This document shows positions 1-5,280 of a stretch of DNA of 5,485 nt, piece by piece. Position numbers and translations under genes: made by a program. The notes below the pieces were generated by a model that had not been told where the DNA came from, ran no database searches, and was given only the letters and a program-made list of their open reading frames with translations. The first letter of the stretch is position 1, and every line of letters starts with the position of its first letter. Origin of the DNA: Methanoregulaceae archaeon (lineage in GTDB: Archaea > Halobacteriota > Methanomicrobia > Methanomicrobiales > Methanospirillaceae); contig JAJRBP010000261.1 of assembly GCA_028679405.1 (NCBI GenBank), positions 1 through 5,485 on the forward strand, given 5' to 3'.

Positions 1-158
1 TCGTCCACCGTGCCCGCAAGGTCCCAGAGCGGAACACCGGTCCAGACCCTGCCGATGTCGTCGGTATAGGTAACATTGTGCCGGCATGCAATCGCTTCCT
101 CGAAGAGCGACTGCGGGATGACATCGATCACATCCCCCTCCATCGTGAGGTTCCAGCC
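1..158 (-). repeat. SUOX-like repeat unit 2, cut by the window edge (residues 341-392)
   Basis: This is a second copy of the unit, truncated by the left edge. GWNLTMEG, EEAIAC (Cys365), HNVTYTDDIG and WTGVPLWDLAG line up with the first copy at a constant shift of 151-154 residues. At DNA level positions 25-44 and 478-497 agree at 18 of 20 bases, with a 453-bp offset (151 codons), which supports an internal duplication. Further units may follow outside the window. Confidence 0.65.
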
Positions 159-1178
159 CTGGTCGGGCTCAGGAAGGCCGACGAGCTCTATACTCGTGAC
201 ATTCCCCACGGTCTGCCCGCTGAAGACCGAGGCCCCCTGCAGGTGGAGCGGCCAGCTCCGTTTCCCGCCGGGGGTGAGGAGCGGGAGATCGGTGCCGTTC
301 AGCTTGTCGGCGATGATATACCCGTTGTTCCGTGCGATATCTGCGCTCGCGAGCGTGGTGCTCCAGCCGTCGTCCGAGATCACTTTTACCGAGTACCCGG
401 CCGCGGCGAGGTCGTCGTTGAAATTGAAGTGGTCGGGCCCGGTGTCCGGGTCGTCGTCAACCATGCCGACGAGCAGCCAGAGCGGGACACCGCTCCACTC
501 GGAGCCGTTCACGTCCGTCCAGCTCACGTTATGACCCGAACCGCTGCACGCAAGCCCCTCCTGGAAGTACGACTTCGTCACGACCTGGTCCCTGGCGCCC
601 GAAAGGGATAGTGTCCACCCGGCCGGTTCACTCCCGGTCTGCACGATCGTAGTTACGGCCGCAGTCGCCAGCGTTTGCACCCCTGTCATATCCGTCGCGT
701 CAGACACGCCGGCCGCGTAGAAATAGTCCACGTGGTCGCCGTTCGCGACTTCCATCACGTCCAGGCCGTCATCGTGGTTATCGTGACCATCTTTGTATAC
801 CCCGTTGACGTACGCGTACCATTTCCCTGGGGAATTGCGCAGGTAGGTGCCGACATTGTCAAGGAGGAGCACCTGGGTTTTCCCCGCCGCATAATCCTTG
901 TCGGTCACATCATAGGTGAATCCGGCTGAGAGAGACGCTTTGTGAAGGGCGCCAAGCGGTGTCGTGTAACTGACCGTATAACTGTCGGCCAGGTGATCCG
1001 CATTATACGGTACTACCGTGAATGTCTCGCCGGGCGTGAGGATAACCGTGCCATCGTACAGTACGTCGACTGCGGCGCTCACCGTCATTCCCGCGCAGAT
1101 CGTCCCGACCGAGATAACTCCCGGTACTGCGAGGCAGAGCAGTCCTGCCAGTAATAATGCTGATTTTATCTCATTCAT
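1..1178 (-). CDS. Secreted protein with DUF4430-like module and tandem sulfite-oxidase-like repeats (3' end outside window)
   Basis: The reading frame is open from the ATG at 1178 to the left edge, giving 392 codons; the C-terminus is missing. Residues 1-29 form a Sec-type signal peptide (Lys5, then a hydrophobic run LLLAGLLCLAVPGVISV) with no twin arginine. Residues about 60-156 resemble DUF4430, with KWYAYVNGVYKDG near 119-131 and a following NGDHVDYFYA. From about residue 186 two homologous units begin, each with W-x-L-x-(L/M)-x-G, a Cys, and W(S/T)GVPLW (228-234 and 379-385). The first unit continues with DDGWS and ends in TSIELVG, the order seen in the molybdopterin-binding fold of sulfite oxidases. 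Known of the family: that fold binds a molybdopterin through a Cys. Inferred: an extracytoplasmic binding or surface protein, probably without cofactor. The gene follows the dockerin gene by 2 bp and is likely co-translated with it. Exact function is unknown. Confidence 0.85.
   Translation of the reverse strand, partial: MNEIKSALLLAGLLCLAVPGVISVGTICAGMTVSAAVDVLYDGTVILTPGETFTVVPYNADHLADSYTVSYTTPLGALHKASLSAGFTYDVTDKDYAAGKTQVLLLDNVGTYLRNSPGKWYAYVNGVYKDGHDNHDDGLDVMEVANGDHVDYFYAAGVSDATDMTGVQTLATAAVTTIVQTGSEPAGWTLSLSGARDQVVTKSYFQEGLACSGSGHNVSWTDVNGSEWSGVPLWLLVGMVDDDPDTGPDHFNFNDDLAAAGYSVKVISDDGWSTTLASADIARNNGYIIADKLNGTDLPLLTPGGKRSWPLHLQGASVFSGQTVGNVTSIELVGLPEPDQGWNLTMEGDVIDVIPQSLFEEAIACRHNVTYTDDIGRVWTGVPLWDLAGTVD
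174..623 (-). repeat. SUOX-like repeat unit 1 (residues about 186-335)
   Basis: This is the first complete unit of about 150 residues in the exported repeat protein. In order it holds GWTLSLSG, a segment ending in EGLAC (Cys211), HNVSWTDVNG, WSGVPLWLLVG, an Asp-rich stretch (240-256), YSVKVISDDGWS, and a closing strand VTSIELVG. The order matches the core of the oxidoreductase molybdopterin-binding domain (Cys loop, W-x-GVPL, DGYS-like turn, C-terminal I-E-L strand). The unit is recognised by motif order only, without a profile search. Confidence 0.6.
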
Positions 1179-1180
1179 GG

Positions 1181-2092
1181 TTATAACTCCTGGAATAGTC
1201 GGATAACGTCGTTGATGTTCAGGGAACCGCTCGAATCGAAGTCGAACAGTGAGACCGGTTCGTTCCCTGATACCCAGGCCATATGGTTGTAGAGGAGGAC
1301 GAGGTCGTTGAAATCCAGAAACCCGTTCCCGTTCAAATCCTCGTAAAGGTGGTCGTTGTCAGGGTCGGCCGGTGCCCTGCTCTGGCCAGGGAGCGGGAGC
1401 GGGTACCTGCTCACGATCTTCACGGTATCTATGTTCTGGACAGAAAGACCAGTCGTGCTCGGCAGACCGGGCTGGTAATAATACCAGAACCCTTCCGGGT
1501 AGGCCTCGTGCATGTCCCAGAGGCCGAATACGTGGGCACCCCATGGGTTGTTTGTGGTGTCCGCGAACATCACGTTCCTCATCCCGGTCGCGTAACTCTG
1601 GTTCACATAGCCCTCGTCAGCCCTGTACCAGGTGATGACAACCGGCCCGGTCCTTGGCTGGGGAGTGTAAACGCTGGAGTAGGCGAAGGCCTTGGAAAAC
1701 CCGTCCGGGGCTTCGAGCACTACGTACAGGTCGTCCGGATCCATGCCGCCGACAAGGTTGCAGAGGTCCTTTACATCAGTCCCTTTCACCGCGCCGTAGT
1801 CCTTGGTCAGGATCACAGGATCATTCTCCTGCGGGTTCCATTTGTCCGGGATGCTCGCATTCATTACCGGCCCCTGGTGGTAATAATGCGTGACCCCGTT
1901 CCCGAGGACCGGCAGGTTCTGCGCCATCCACTGGAATGAGACTGTCTGTTCAGAAAAAACCGTTTTCCCGTCTCTCGTTACGTTCATCACGGTGAGACTG
2001 GTGGTCGCGGCAGCGACTGCCGGGGCCGCTGCTAAAGCGACCATACAGAGTATCATGAGGGGTAATCTTACTCGGTATTTGTGAGAGATCAT
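1181..2092 (-). CDS. Secreted protein with C-terminal dockerin-type calcium-binding domain
   Basis: This is a 303-residue protein exported through a Sec signal peptide (basic start HKYRVR, hydrophobic LMILCMVALAAAPAVA, probable cut after about residue 27). Residues 33-230 form a domain with THYYHQGP (68-75), DYGAVKGTDVKDLCNLVGG (98-116), APDGFS (128-133) and NPWGAHVFGLWDMHE (182-196); this type of extracellular domain is familiar from methanogen surface proteins but I cannot name it securely. The G-T-D-V-x-D-L...LVGG...DGFS order recalls the sulfite-oxidase-like units of the next gene, so a related fold is possible. Residues 243-303 carry two dockerin/EF-hand loops: D252-x-N-x-N-G-x-L-D-x-x-D263 and D284-x-D-x-S-G-x-L-N-x-x-D295, separated by WVSGNEPVSLF. 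Known: such loops bind calcium and can dock to cohesins. Inferred: a calcium-stabilised cell-surface or secreted protein. It is first in a two-gene unit. The start is fixed by a strong ribosome binding site. There is no catalytic signature. Confidence 0.88.
   Translation of the reverse strand: MISHKYRVRLPLMILCMVALAAAPAVAAATTSLTVMNVTRDGKTVFSEQTVSFQWMAQNLPVLGNGVTHYYHQGPVMNASIPDKWNPQENDPVILTKDYGAVKGTDVKDLCNLVGGMDPDDLYVVLEAPDGFSKAFAYSSVYTPQPRTGPVVITWYRADEGYVNQSYATGMRNVMFADTTNNPWGAHVFGLWDMHEAYPEGFWYYYQPGLPSTTGLSVQNIDTVKIVSRYPLPLPGQSRAPADPDNDHLYEDLNGNGFLDFNDLVLLYNHMAWVSGNEPVSLFDFDSSGSLNINDVIRLFQEL
1187..1192 (-). promoter_or_regulatory. Ribosome binding site embedded in the end of the dockerin gene
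   Basis: CAGGAG on the minus strand lies 8 nt before the ATG at 1178. It is formed by the Gln and Glu codons of the upstream protein's last three residues (QEL-stop). Ribosomes ending the dockerin gene would be placed directly on this start, which supports both the ATG choice and translational coupling. Confidence 0.75.
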
Positions 2093-2098
2093 CGTGAT

Positions 2099-2110
2099 CT
2101 CCTCACCTCC
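2099..2110 (-). promoter_or_regulatory. Strong double ribosome binding site of the dockerin gene
   Basis: The minus strand reads GGAGGTGAGGAG ahead of the ATG at 2092. GGAGGTGA is a full anti-16S match 10 nt from the start, and a second GAGGAG sits 6 nt away. This supports the ATG at 2092 over the internal Met codons in the signal peptide and suggests high expression. Confidence 0.8.
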
Positions 2111-2143
2111 TGATAGATCGATCGGATCAGCTTCGGAGAGAGG

Positions 2144-2168
2144 GATAAAAGAATGATTCGGAATAAAT
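2144..2168 (-). promoter_or_regulatory. Candidate archaeal promoter of the dockerin transcription unit
   Basis: The 99-bp spacer between the phosphatase stop and the dockerin start holds two AT-rich elements on the minus strand: ATTTATTC (2161-2168, preceded by CG) and TCTTTTATCC (about 2143-2152). Either could serve as a TATA-like box. The nearer one would give a leader of roughly 25-30 nt, the farther about 45 nt. Neither is a strong consensus with a clear BRE, so the exact box is uncertain; a promoter somewhere in this spacer is the more secure statement. Confidence 0.35.
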
Positions 2169-2170
2169 CG

Positions 2171-2183
2171 AAGTTGTTAACTT
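2171..2183 (-). terminator. Small inverted repeat after the phosphatase gene, possible terminator element
   Basis: AAGTT-GTT-AACTT is a perfect 5-bp inverted repeat in the AT-rich start of the spacer, just downstream of the phosphatase stop at 2192. Archaeal termination mostly uses T-runs. Only short ones occur here (three to four T), so the terminator reading is weak; the repeat could also be a regulator site for the dockerin promoter next to it. Confidence 0.2.
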
Positions 2184-2191
2184 AATCAAAT

Positions 2192-3433
2192 TTACTCATA
2201 GAACGGGACCGCGAGGGTCTTTGCGAGGATTTTTCCGGAGACCTTGAACCAGTCCGGGTATTCAGCCACACCGGCCGTCCGGATTTGAACCATCTCGAAT
2301 ATTGTCCCCGGGGGATAGACCCTGGCAATCCCGCCGGTATCGGGCGACAGGTCAGCGACACGGACCATCGAGACGGTGACTTCACTACGGTCCGGATCGA
2401 CGGTGACCCGCAGGTACCCAAGCGTTTGTTCAAGACTGTTCCGCCATTCAGGGATCTTTTCATGCGCAAGAGCGTATGCAGGACCCCCGCCTGTCCCGGC
2501 GGTCAGGTAGGTGACCCCCCCCGCCACGTCCCGTTCGTATGCGTGGACATCGCCAGAGAAGACAACCGTGACCCTGCCCCCGGCAATGGCCGGGGAGAAA
2601 GCCCCCCTGAGGTCCGGTCGTCCGCCCCAGTGTTTCGCCTCGGAGGTGTACATCGGGTGATGGAGCACCATGAAACCGGGCGATCGGTTCCCGGAGAGAT
2701 CCTTCGAAAGCCAGTTGACCTGCTCGTCCATCCGTGCCCATGCCCACGTGTTGGAATCGAGAAGGGTGAAATGGGCGTCTCCGCAGTCGAAGGAGTACCA
2801 CCCCTGATGCATGAAAAGTGAAGAGAACAGGGTCGAATTCTCCTCGTGGTTCCCTGGGACCGGGAAAAATGAACTGTTCGCAAGCATCCTCCCTCCTGCA
2901 GAAAAGAACCGGTCCCAGGCAAGAGGGTCCAGGCCATCGGAGGTCAGGTCTCCGGTATGGATGACGAAGAGGGGATCTTCCTCAGCGATCCTGTCGGCAA
3001 CCAGGCGGTGCCGGTCGTCCTGGGTAAAGAACGGGAGCTGGTCCTGGGTATCTCCGTACACGATGAAGGTAAACTTCCCGTCAATGGGAAACGTGGTAAA
3101 ATGCCCTTCCACAGCCGGATACCCCTCAACTGAGAGGGAATACTGGTACATGGTCCCGGGCTCGAGACCTGAAACGAGAAGGTGATGTTGCACCCCGGTC
3201 CCGTTATCATAGATAACATGGTCGTAGTGCGGGCTGCTCCGGAAAAAGCTCCCGTTCGCGTACGAGAGCGATCCGTTCCCGGGAGATGCGGTCCGCCACG
3301 AGAGAATGGTTGCAGTATCATTCGTTCCCGAGAGATACGGCCCCCAGAGACCGGATCCTCCCGCGGATACAGGTACAACGAGAAGAACCGCAAGGACTGC
3401 GAGCAGGGAGACCCAGGGGACCACTCGCCGCAT
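2192..3433 (-). CDS. Secreted purple-acid-phosphatase-like metallophosphoesterase
   Basis: This is a 413-residue exported enzyme expected to hydrolyse phosphate esters at a two-metal centre. Residues 1-24 are a signal peptide (MRR, hydrophobic VSLLAVLAVLLVVPVSA). Residues about 30-115 look like the fibronectin-like N-terminal domain of purple acid phosphatases (GPYLSGTNDTATILSW, later GLEPGTMYQYSL). The calcineurin-like domain follows with motifs in order: YGDTQ (126-130), GDLTSDG (161-167), PGNHE (193-197), VLHHPMYTS (256-264) and SGDVHAYER (293-301). The last block normally reads GHVHAYER and motif one normally ends in His (or is paired with a Tyr in motif two); here these are Asp295 and Gln130, and the Tyr is absent. 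Metal occupancy may therefore differ from the classical enzyme. It is the last gene of the wtp operon, starting 3 bp after the wtpC stop. The true substrate is unknown. Confidence 0.88.
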   Translation of the reverse strand: MRRVVPWVSLLAVLAVLLVVPVSAGGSGLWGPYLSGTNDTATILSWRTASPGNGSLSYANGSFFRSSPHYDHVIYDNGTGVQHHLLVSGLEPGTMYQYSLSVEGYPAVEGHFTTFPIDGKFTFIVYGDTQDQLPFFTQDDRHRLVADRIAEEDPLFVIHTGDLTSDGLDPLAWDRFFSAGGRMLANSSFFPVPGNHEENSTLFSSLFMHQGWYSFDCGDAHFTLLDSNTWAWARMDEQVNWLSKDLSGNRSPGFMVLHHPMYTSEAKHWGGRPDLRGAFSPAIAGGRVTVVFSGDVHAYERDVAGGVTYLTAGTGGGPAYALAHEKIPEWRNSLEQTLGYLRVTVDPDRSEVTVSMVRVADLSPDTGGIARVYPPGTIFEMVQIRTAGVAEYPDWFKVSGKILAKTLAVPFYE

Positions 3434-3436
3434 CTT

Positions 3437-4486
3437 TCAGCCCCCCTCGTAGACGAGGACATCTTCCGGCGGGAAGATGGCGTTGACCCGCGTCCCCACC
3501 GGGAACACCGGAGATCCGGGAACCCGGACCGTAAGACAAACCCCACCTTCCACTGAGACCATCGAAAAGTCTTCGCATTGGAATATCCGCGAGACAAAAC
3601 CCGGTAGTACGTTCATTCCAGGATCTATGGGTGGTTTAAGCCCGAGCATGATATCCTGCGCCTTTATGCAGCACGAGACCCTGCGGCCGGGAGGACTCCC
3701 GCTCCTGGATACGATCTTCACGGGACCAACCTGTATCACCGCGGATCCATTCGTGTTCTCCTCAACCGTGCCGCAGAAGATATTTTCCACACCACCATAC
3801 CTGGCAGCTTCGAGCGTAGCAGGATGGGAGAAGATCTCCGGGGGCGGCCCTTCCTGCACGATATGGCCGTCGATGAGGAGCCCGGCCCTGTCCGCGAGCG
3901 CGAAGGCTTCCTCCCGTGAGTGGCTCACGAGAAGGACGGTGAGCGCCCGGTCTTCCGCAAGGTCCCGGATTATCCCGATGCATTCAGTCCGGATTGCAGG
4001 ATCGAGAGCGGAAAACGGCTCGTCGAGGAGGAGAATATCGGGAGAAACTGCAAGCGCCCTGGCCAGTGCGCACCGCTGGCGTTCGCCTCCGCTCATGGTC
4101 CCGGGGAACCGGTTGCAGAGGTGCCCGATATCGAACGAGGACAGGAGGTCGCCCGCCATCCGGAGTGCCTCGGCTGCAGGTGCACCCGATACCCGCAGAC
4201 CGAAAGCGACGTTTGCCAGGGCCGTCATATGGGGGAAGAGCGAGTAGTCCTGGTAGACGAGGCCGACATGCCTGCGCTCCGGCGGGAAGGGCGACGCATC
4301 TCTCCCCCGGATGCGGACCGTCCCGGCCGCGGGCGGGTGGAACCCGGCGACAAGTTCGAGGAGGACGGTCTTCCCGGAACCGGATGGTCCCATGAGGCAG
4401 TAGCACTCTCCTTCCCGGACATGGAGATTCACGTCCCTCAAAGAGAATCTCCCGAGGTGGAGGGAGATCCCCTCAAGCCCGATCAT
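3437..4486 (-). CDS. wtpC: Tungstate/molybdate ABC transporter ATP-binding protein
   Basis: This is the cytoplasmic ATPase subunit that powers oxyanion import through WtpB. The 349-residue length fits the WtpC/ModC family. Visible motifs are Walker A GPSGSGKT (33-40), Q-loop YQD (78-80), a conserved FPHMT segment (84-88), signature MSGGERQR (131-138; the usual first residue is Leu), Walker B ILLLDEP (151-157), D-loop SALD (159-162) and switch His189 in VSHS. Residues about 235-349 form the C-terminal accessory TOBE-like domain, including CIKAQDIMLG where relatives usually have an IRPEDI-type segment. Its start overlaps the end of wtpB by 14 bp. The phosphatase gene begins 3 bp after its stop. 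Tungstate rather than another oxyanion is inferred from the Wtp-like permease and the binding-protein remnant next door; ModC-type molybdate use is the main alternative. Confidence 0.9.
   Translation of the reverse strand: MIGLEGISLHLGRFSLRDVNLHVREGECYCLMGPSGSGKTVLLELVAGFHPPAAGTVRIRGRDASPFPPERRHVGLVYQDYSLFPHMTALANVAFGLRVSGAPAAEALRMAGDLLSSFDIGHLCNRFPGTMSGGERQRCALARALAVSPDILLLDEPFSALDPAIRTECIGIIRDLAEDRALTVLLVSHSREEAFALADRAGLLIDGHIVQEGPPPEIFSHPATLEAARYGGVENIFCGTVEENTNGSAVIQVGPVKIVSRSGSPPGRRVSCCIKAQDIMLGLKPPIDPGMNVLPGFVSRIFQCEDFSMVSVEGGVCLTVRVPGSPVFPVGTRVNAIFPPEDVLVYEGG
3441..3448 (-). promoter_or_regulatory. Ribosome binding site of the phosphatase, inside wtpC
   Basis: GAGGGGGG on the minus strand lies 7 nt before the ATG at 3433 and is built from the last Glu-Gly-Gly codons of wtpC. 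The wtpC stop (TGA) falls between this site and the phosphatase start, an arrangement expected for termination-reinitiation. Confidence 0.65.
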
Positions 4487-5276
4487 GGTCCCTCCCCATA
4501 CCCCGGGTCACGAGCCCGAACCCTGCAAAAACTGCAACGAATATCAGGATCATGAGAAACGCGATACTCCTGCTCTCTGCAAGCCCGGAGGTGGTGAAAC
4601 GCTGGTAGATGAGGGTCGAGACCACCATCGGGAAGTATGCGATGATCACGACCGCCGCGAACTCGCCGACAGCCCGCCCCCATGCGAGCAGCGCGCCCGA
4701 CCAGATATGGCGGTAGGAAAGCGGAAGCGTCACCCGGAAAAACGTCTGGAAACGGCTTGCTCCCAGGGACCGTGCCACGTTCTCGAGGTGAACCGGGACC
4801 TTTGCGAACCCTTCCCTTACTGCCCGTACGTAGTAGGGGATGGAGACAAAGACCATGGCCACGACTATCCCCGGAAACGCATCCTCGAAGAAGATCCCGG
4901 CAGATGCAAGCGGGCCACCGATCAGGCCCCTGGTGGAGAAGAGGAGGTACACCAGGATCCCTGCGACGGTATGGGGGAGAATCAGCGGGATGTCGATGAG
5001 GGTCCCGGCCGCTCCGCTCCACGGCCTCCTGTCGCGGGCGAGGACGTAGGAGAGGGGAGTCCCGAAAACAAAAAGGATACCGACCGCGATCGCACCGGCG
5101 GCGATGGTGAGGAAGATGGACTCGAGGACCCCGGTCTCGCCCGCCACCCTGATGAGGTGAGGGATGTCGGCAAGTTCGGGGAGCGCTATCGCGAGAAGAG
5201 CGGCAGATATCAGGGCCACGAGGCAGCCTCCAAGGATCCAGCAGGCGACAAGGAACCAGTCGGCCGGACGGCGCAT
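4473..5276 (-). CDS. wtpB: Tungstate/molybdate ABC transporter permease
   Basis: This is the membrane subunit that forms the oxyanion channel and receives substrate from WtpA. At 267 residues it has about six membrane segments, roughly 9-31, 52-72, 93-113, 135-150, 193-215 and 238-256. The cytoplasmic coupling (EAA) loop reads ENVARSLGASRF...LP, with conserved Gly172 and Leu184-Pro185; this loop docks onto WtpC. Motifs close to WtpB are LPHTVAG (100-106), STRGLIGG (114-121), and a segment AWGRAVGEFAAVVIIAYFP (198-216) followed by LIYQRFTTSGL. These favour WtpB over bacterial ModB, which usually has a PPTVxG-type segment. The ATG at 5276 follows the wtpA stop by 4 bp, and a GGGGGCGTGA sequence just upstream could act as a degenerate ribosome binding site. 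Confidence 0.9.
   Translation of the reverse strand: MRRPADWFLVACWILGGCLVALISAALLAIALPELADIPHLIRVAGETGVLESIFLTIAAGAIAVGILFVFGTPLSYVLARDRRPWSGAAGTLIDIPLILPHTVAGILVYLLFSTRGLIGGPLASAGIFFEDAFPGIVVAMVFVSIPYYVRAVREGFAKVPVHLENVARSLGASRFQTFFRVTLPLSYRHIWSGALLAWGRAVGEFAAVVIIAYFPMVVSTLIYQRFTTSGLAESRSIAFLMILIFVAVFAGFGLVTRGMGRDHDRA
4490..4497 (-). promoter_or_regulatory. Ribosome binding site of wtpC, inside the end of wtpB
   Basis: GGGGAGGG on the minus strand (core GGAG, 5 nt from the start) precedes the ATG at 4486 and lies within wtpB codons for Met-Gly-Arg. With the 14-bp overlap of the two genes this points to coupled synthesis of permease and ATPase, and it fixes the wtpC start. Confidence 0.65.
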
Positions 5277-5280
5277 TCAG

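Noticed and set aside
1..392. A true molybdopterin enzyme (sulfite oxidase) call for the left-edge gene
   Set aside because: Only the fold-like motif order and one Cys per unit are visible. Pterin-binding arginines are not clear and the signal peptide lacks twin arginines, so a functional enzyme call is not supported.
78..611. A 177-codon plus-strand frame near the left end
   Set aside because: It is antisense to the repeat protein, whose minus frame is open across the whole stretch with two homologous units; the plus frame shows no motif.
1283..1939. A 218-codon open frame on the plus strand opposite the dockerin gene
   Set aside because: The minus-strand frame has a signal peptide, calcium loops and a strong ribosome binding site; the plus frame is Val/Arg-rich with no domain features.
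3920..4555. A 211-codon plus-strand frame across the wtpB-wtpC junction
   Set aside because: It is antisense to the Walker A to Walker B region of wtpC, which is unambiguous; the shadow translation has no features.
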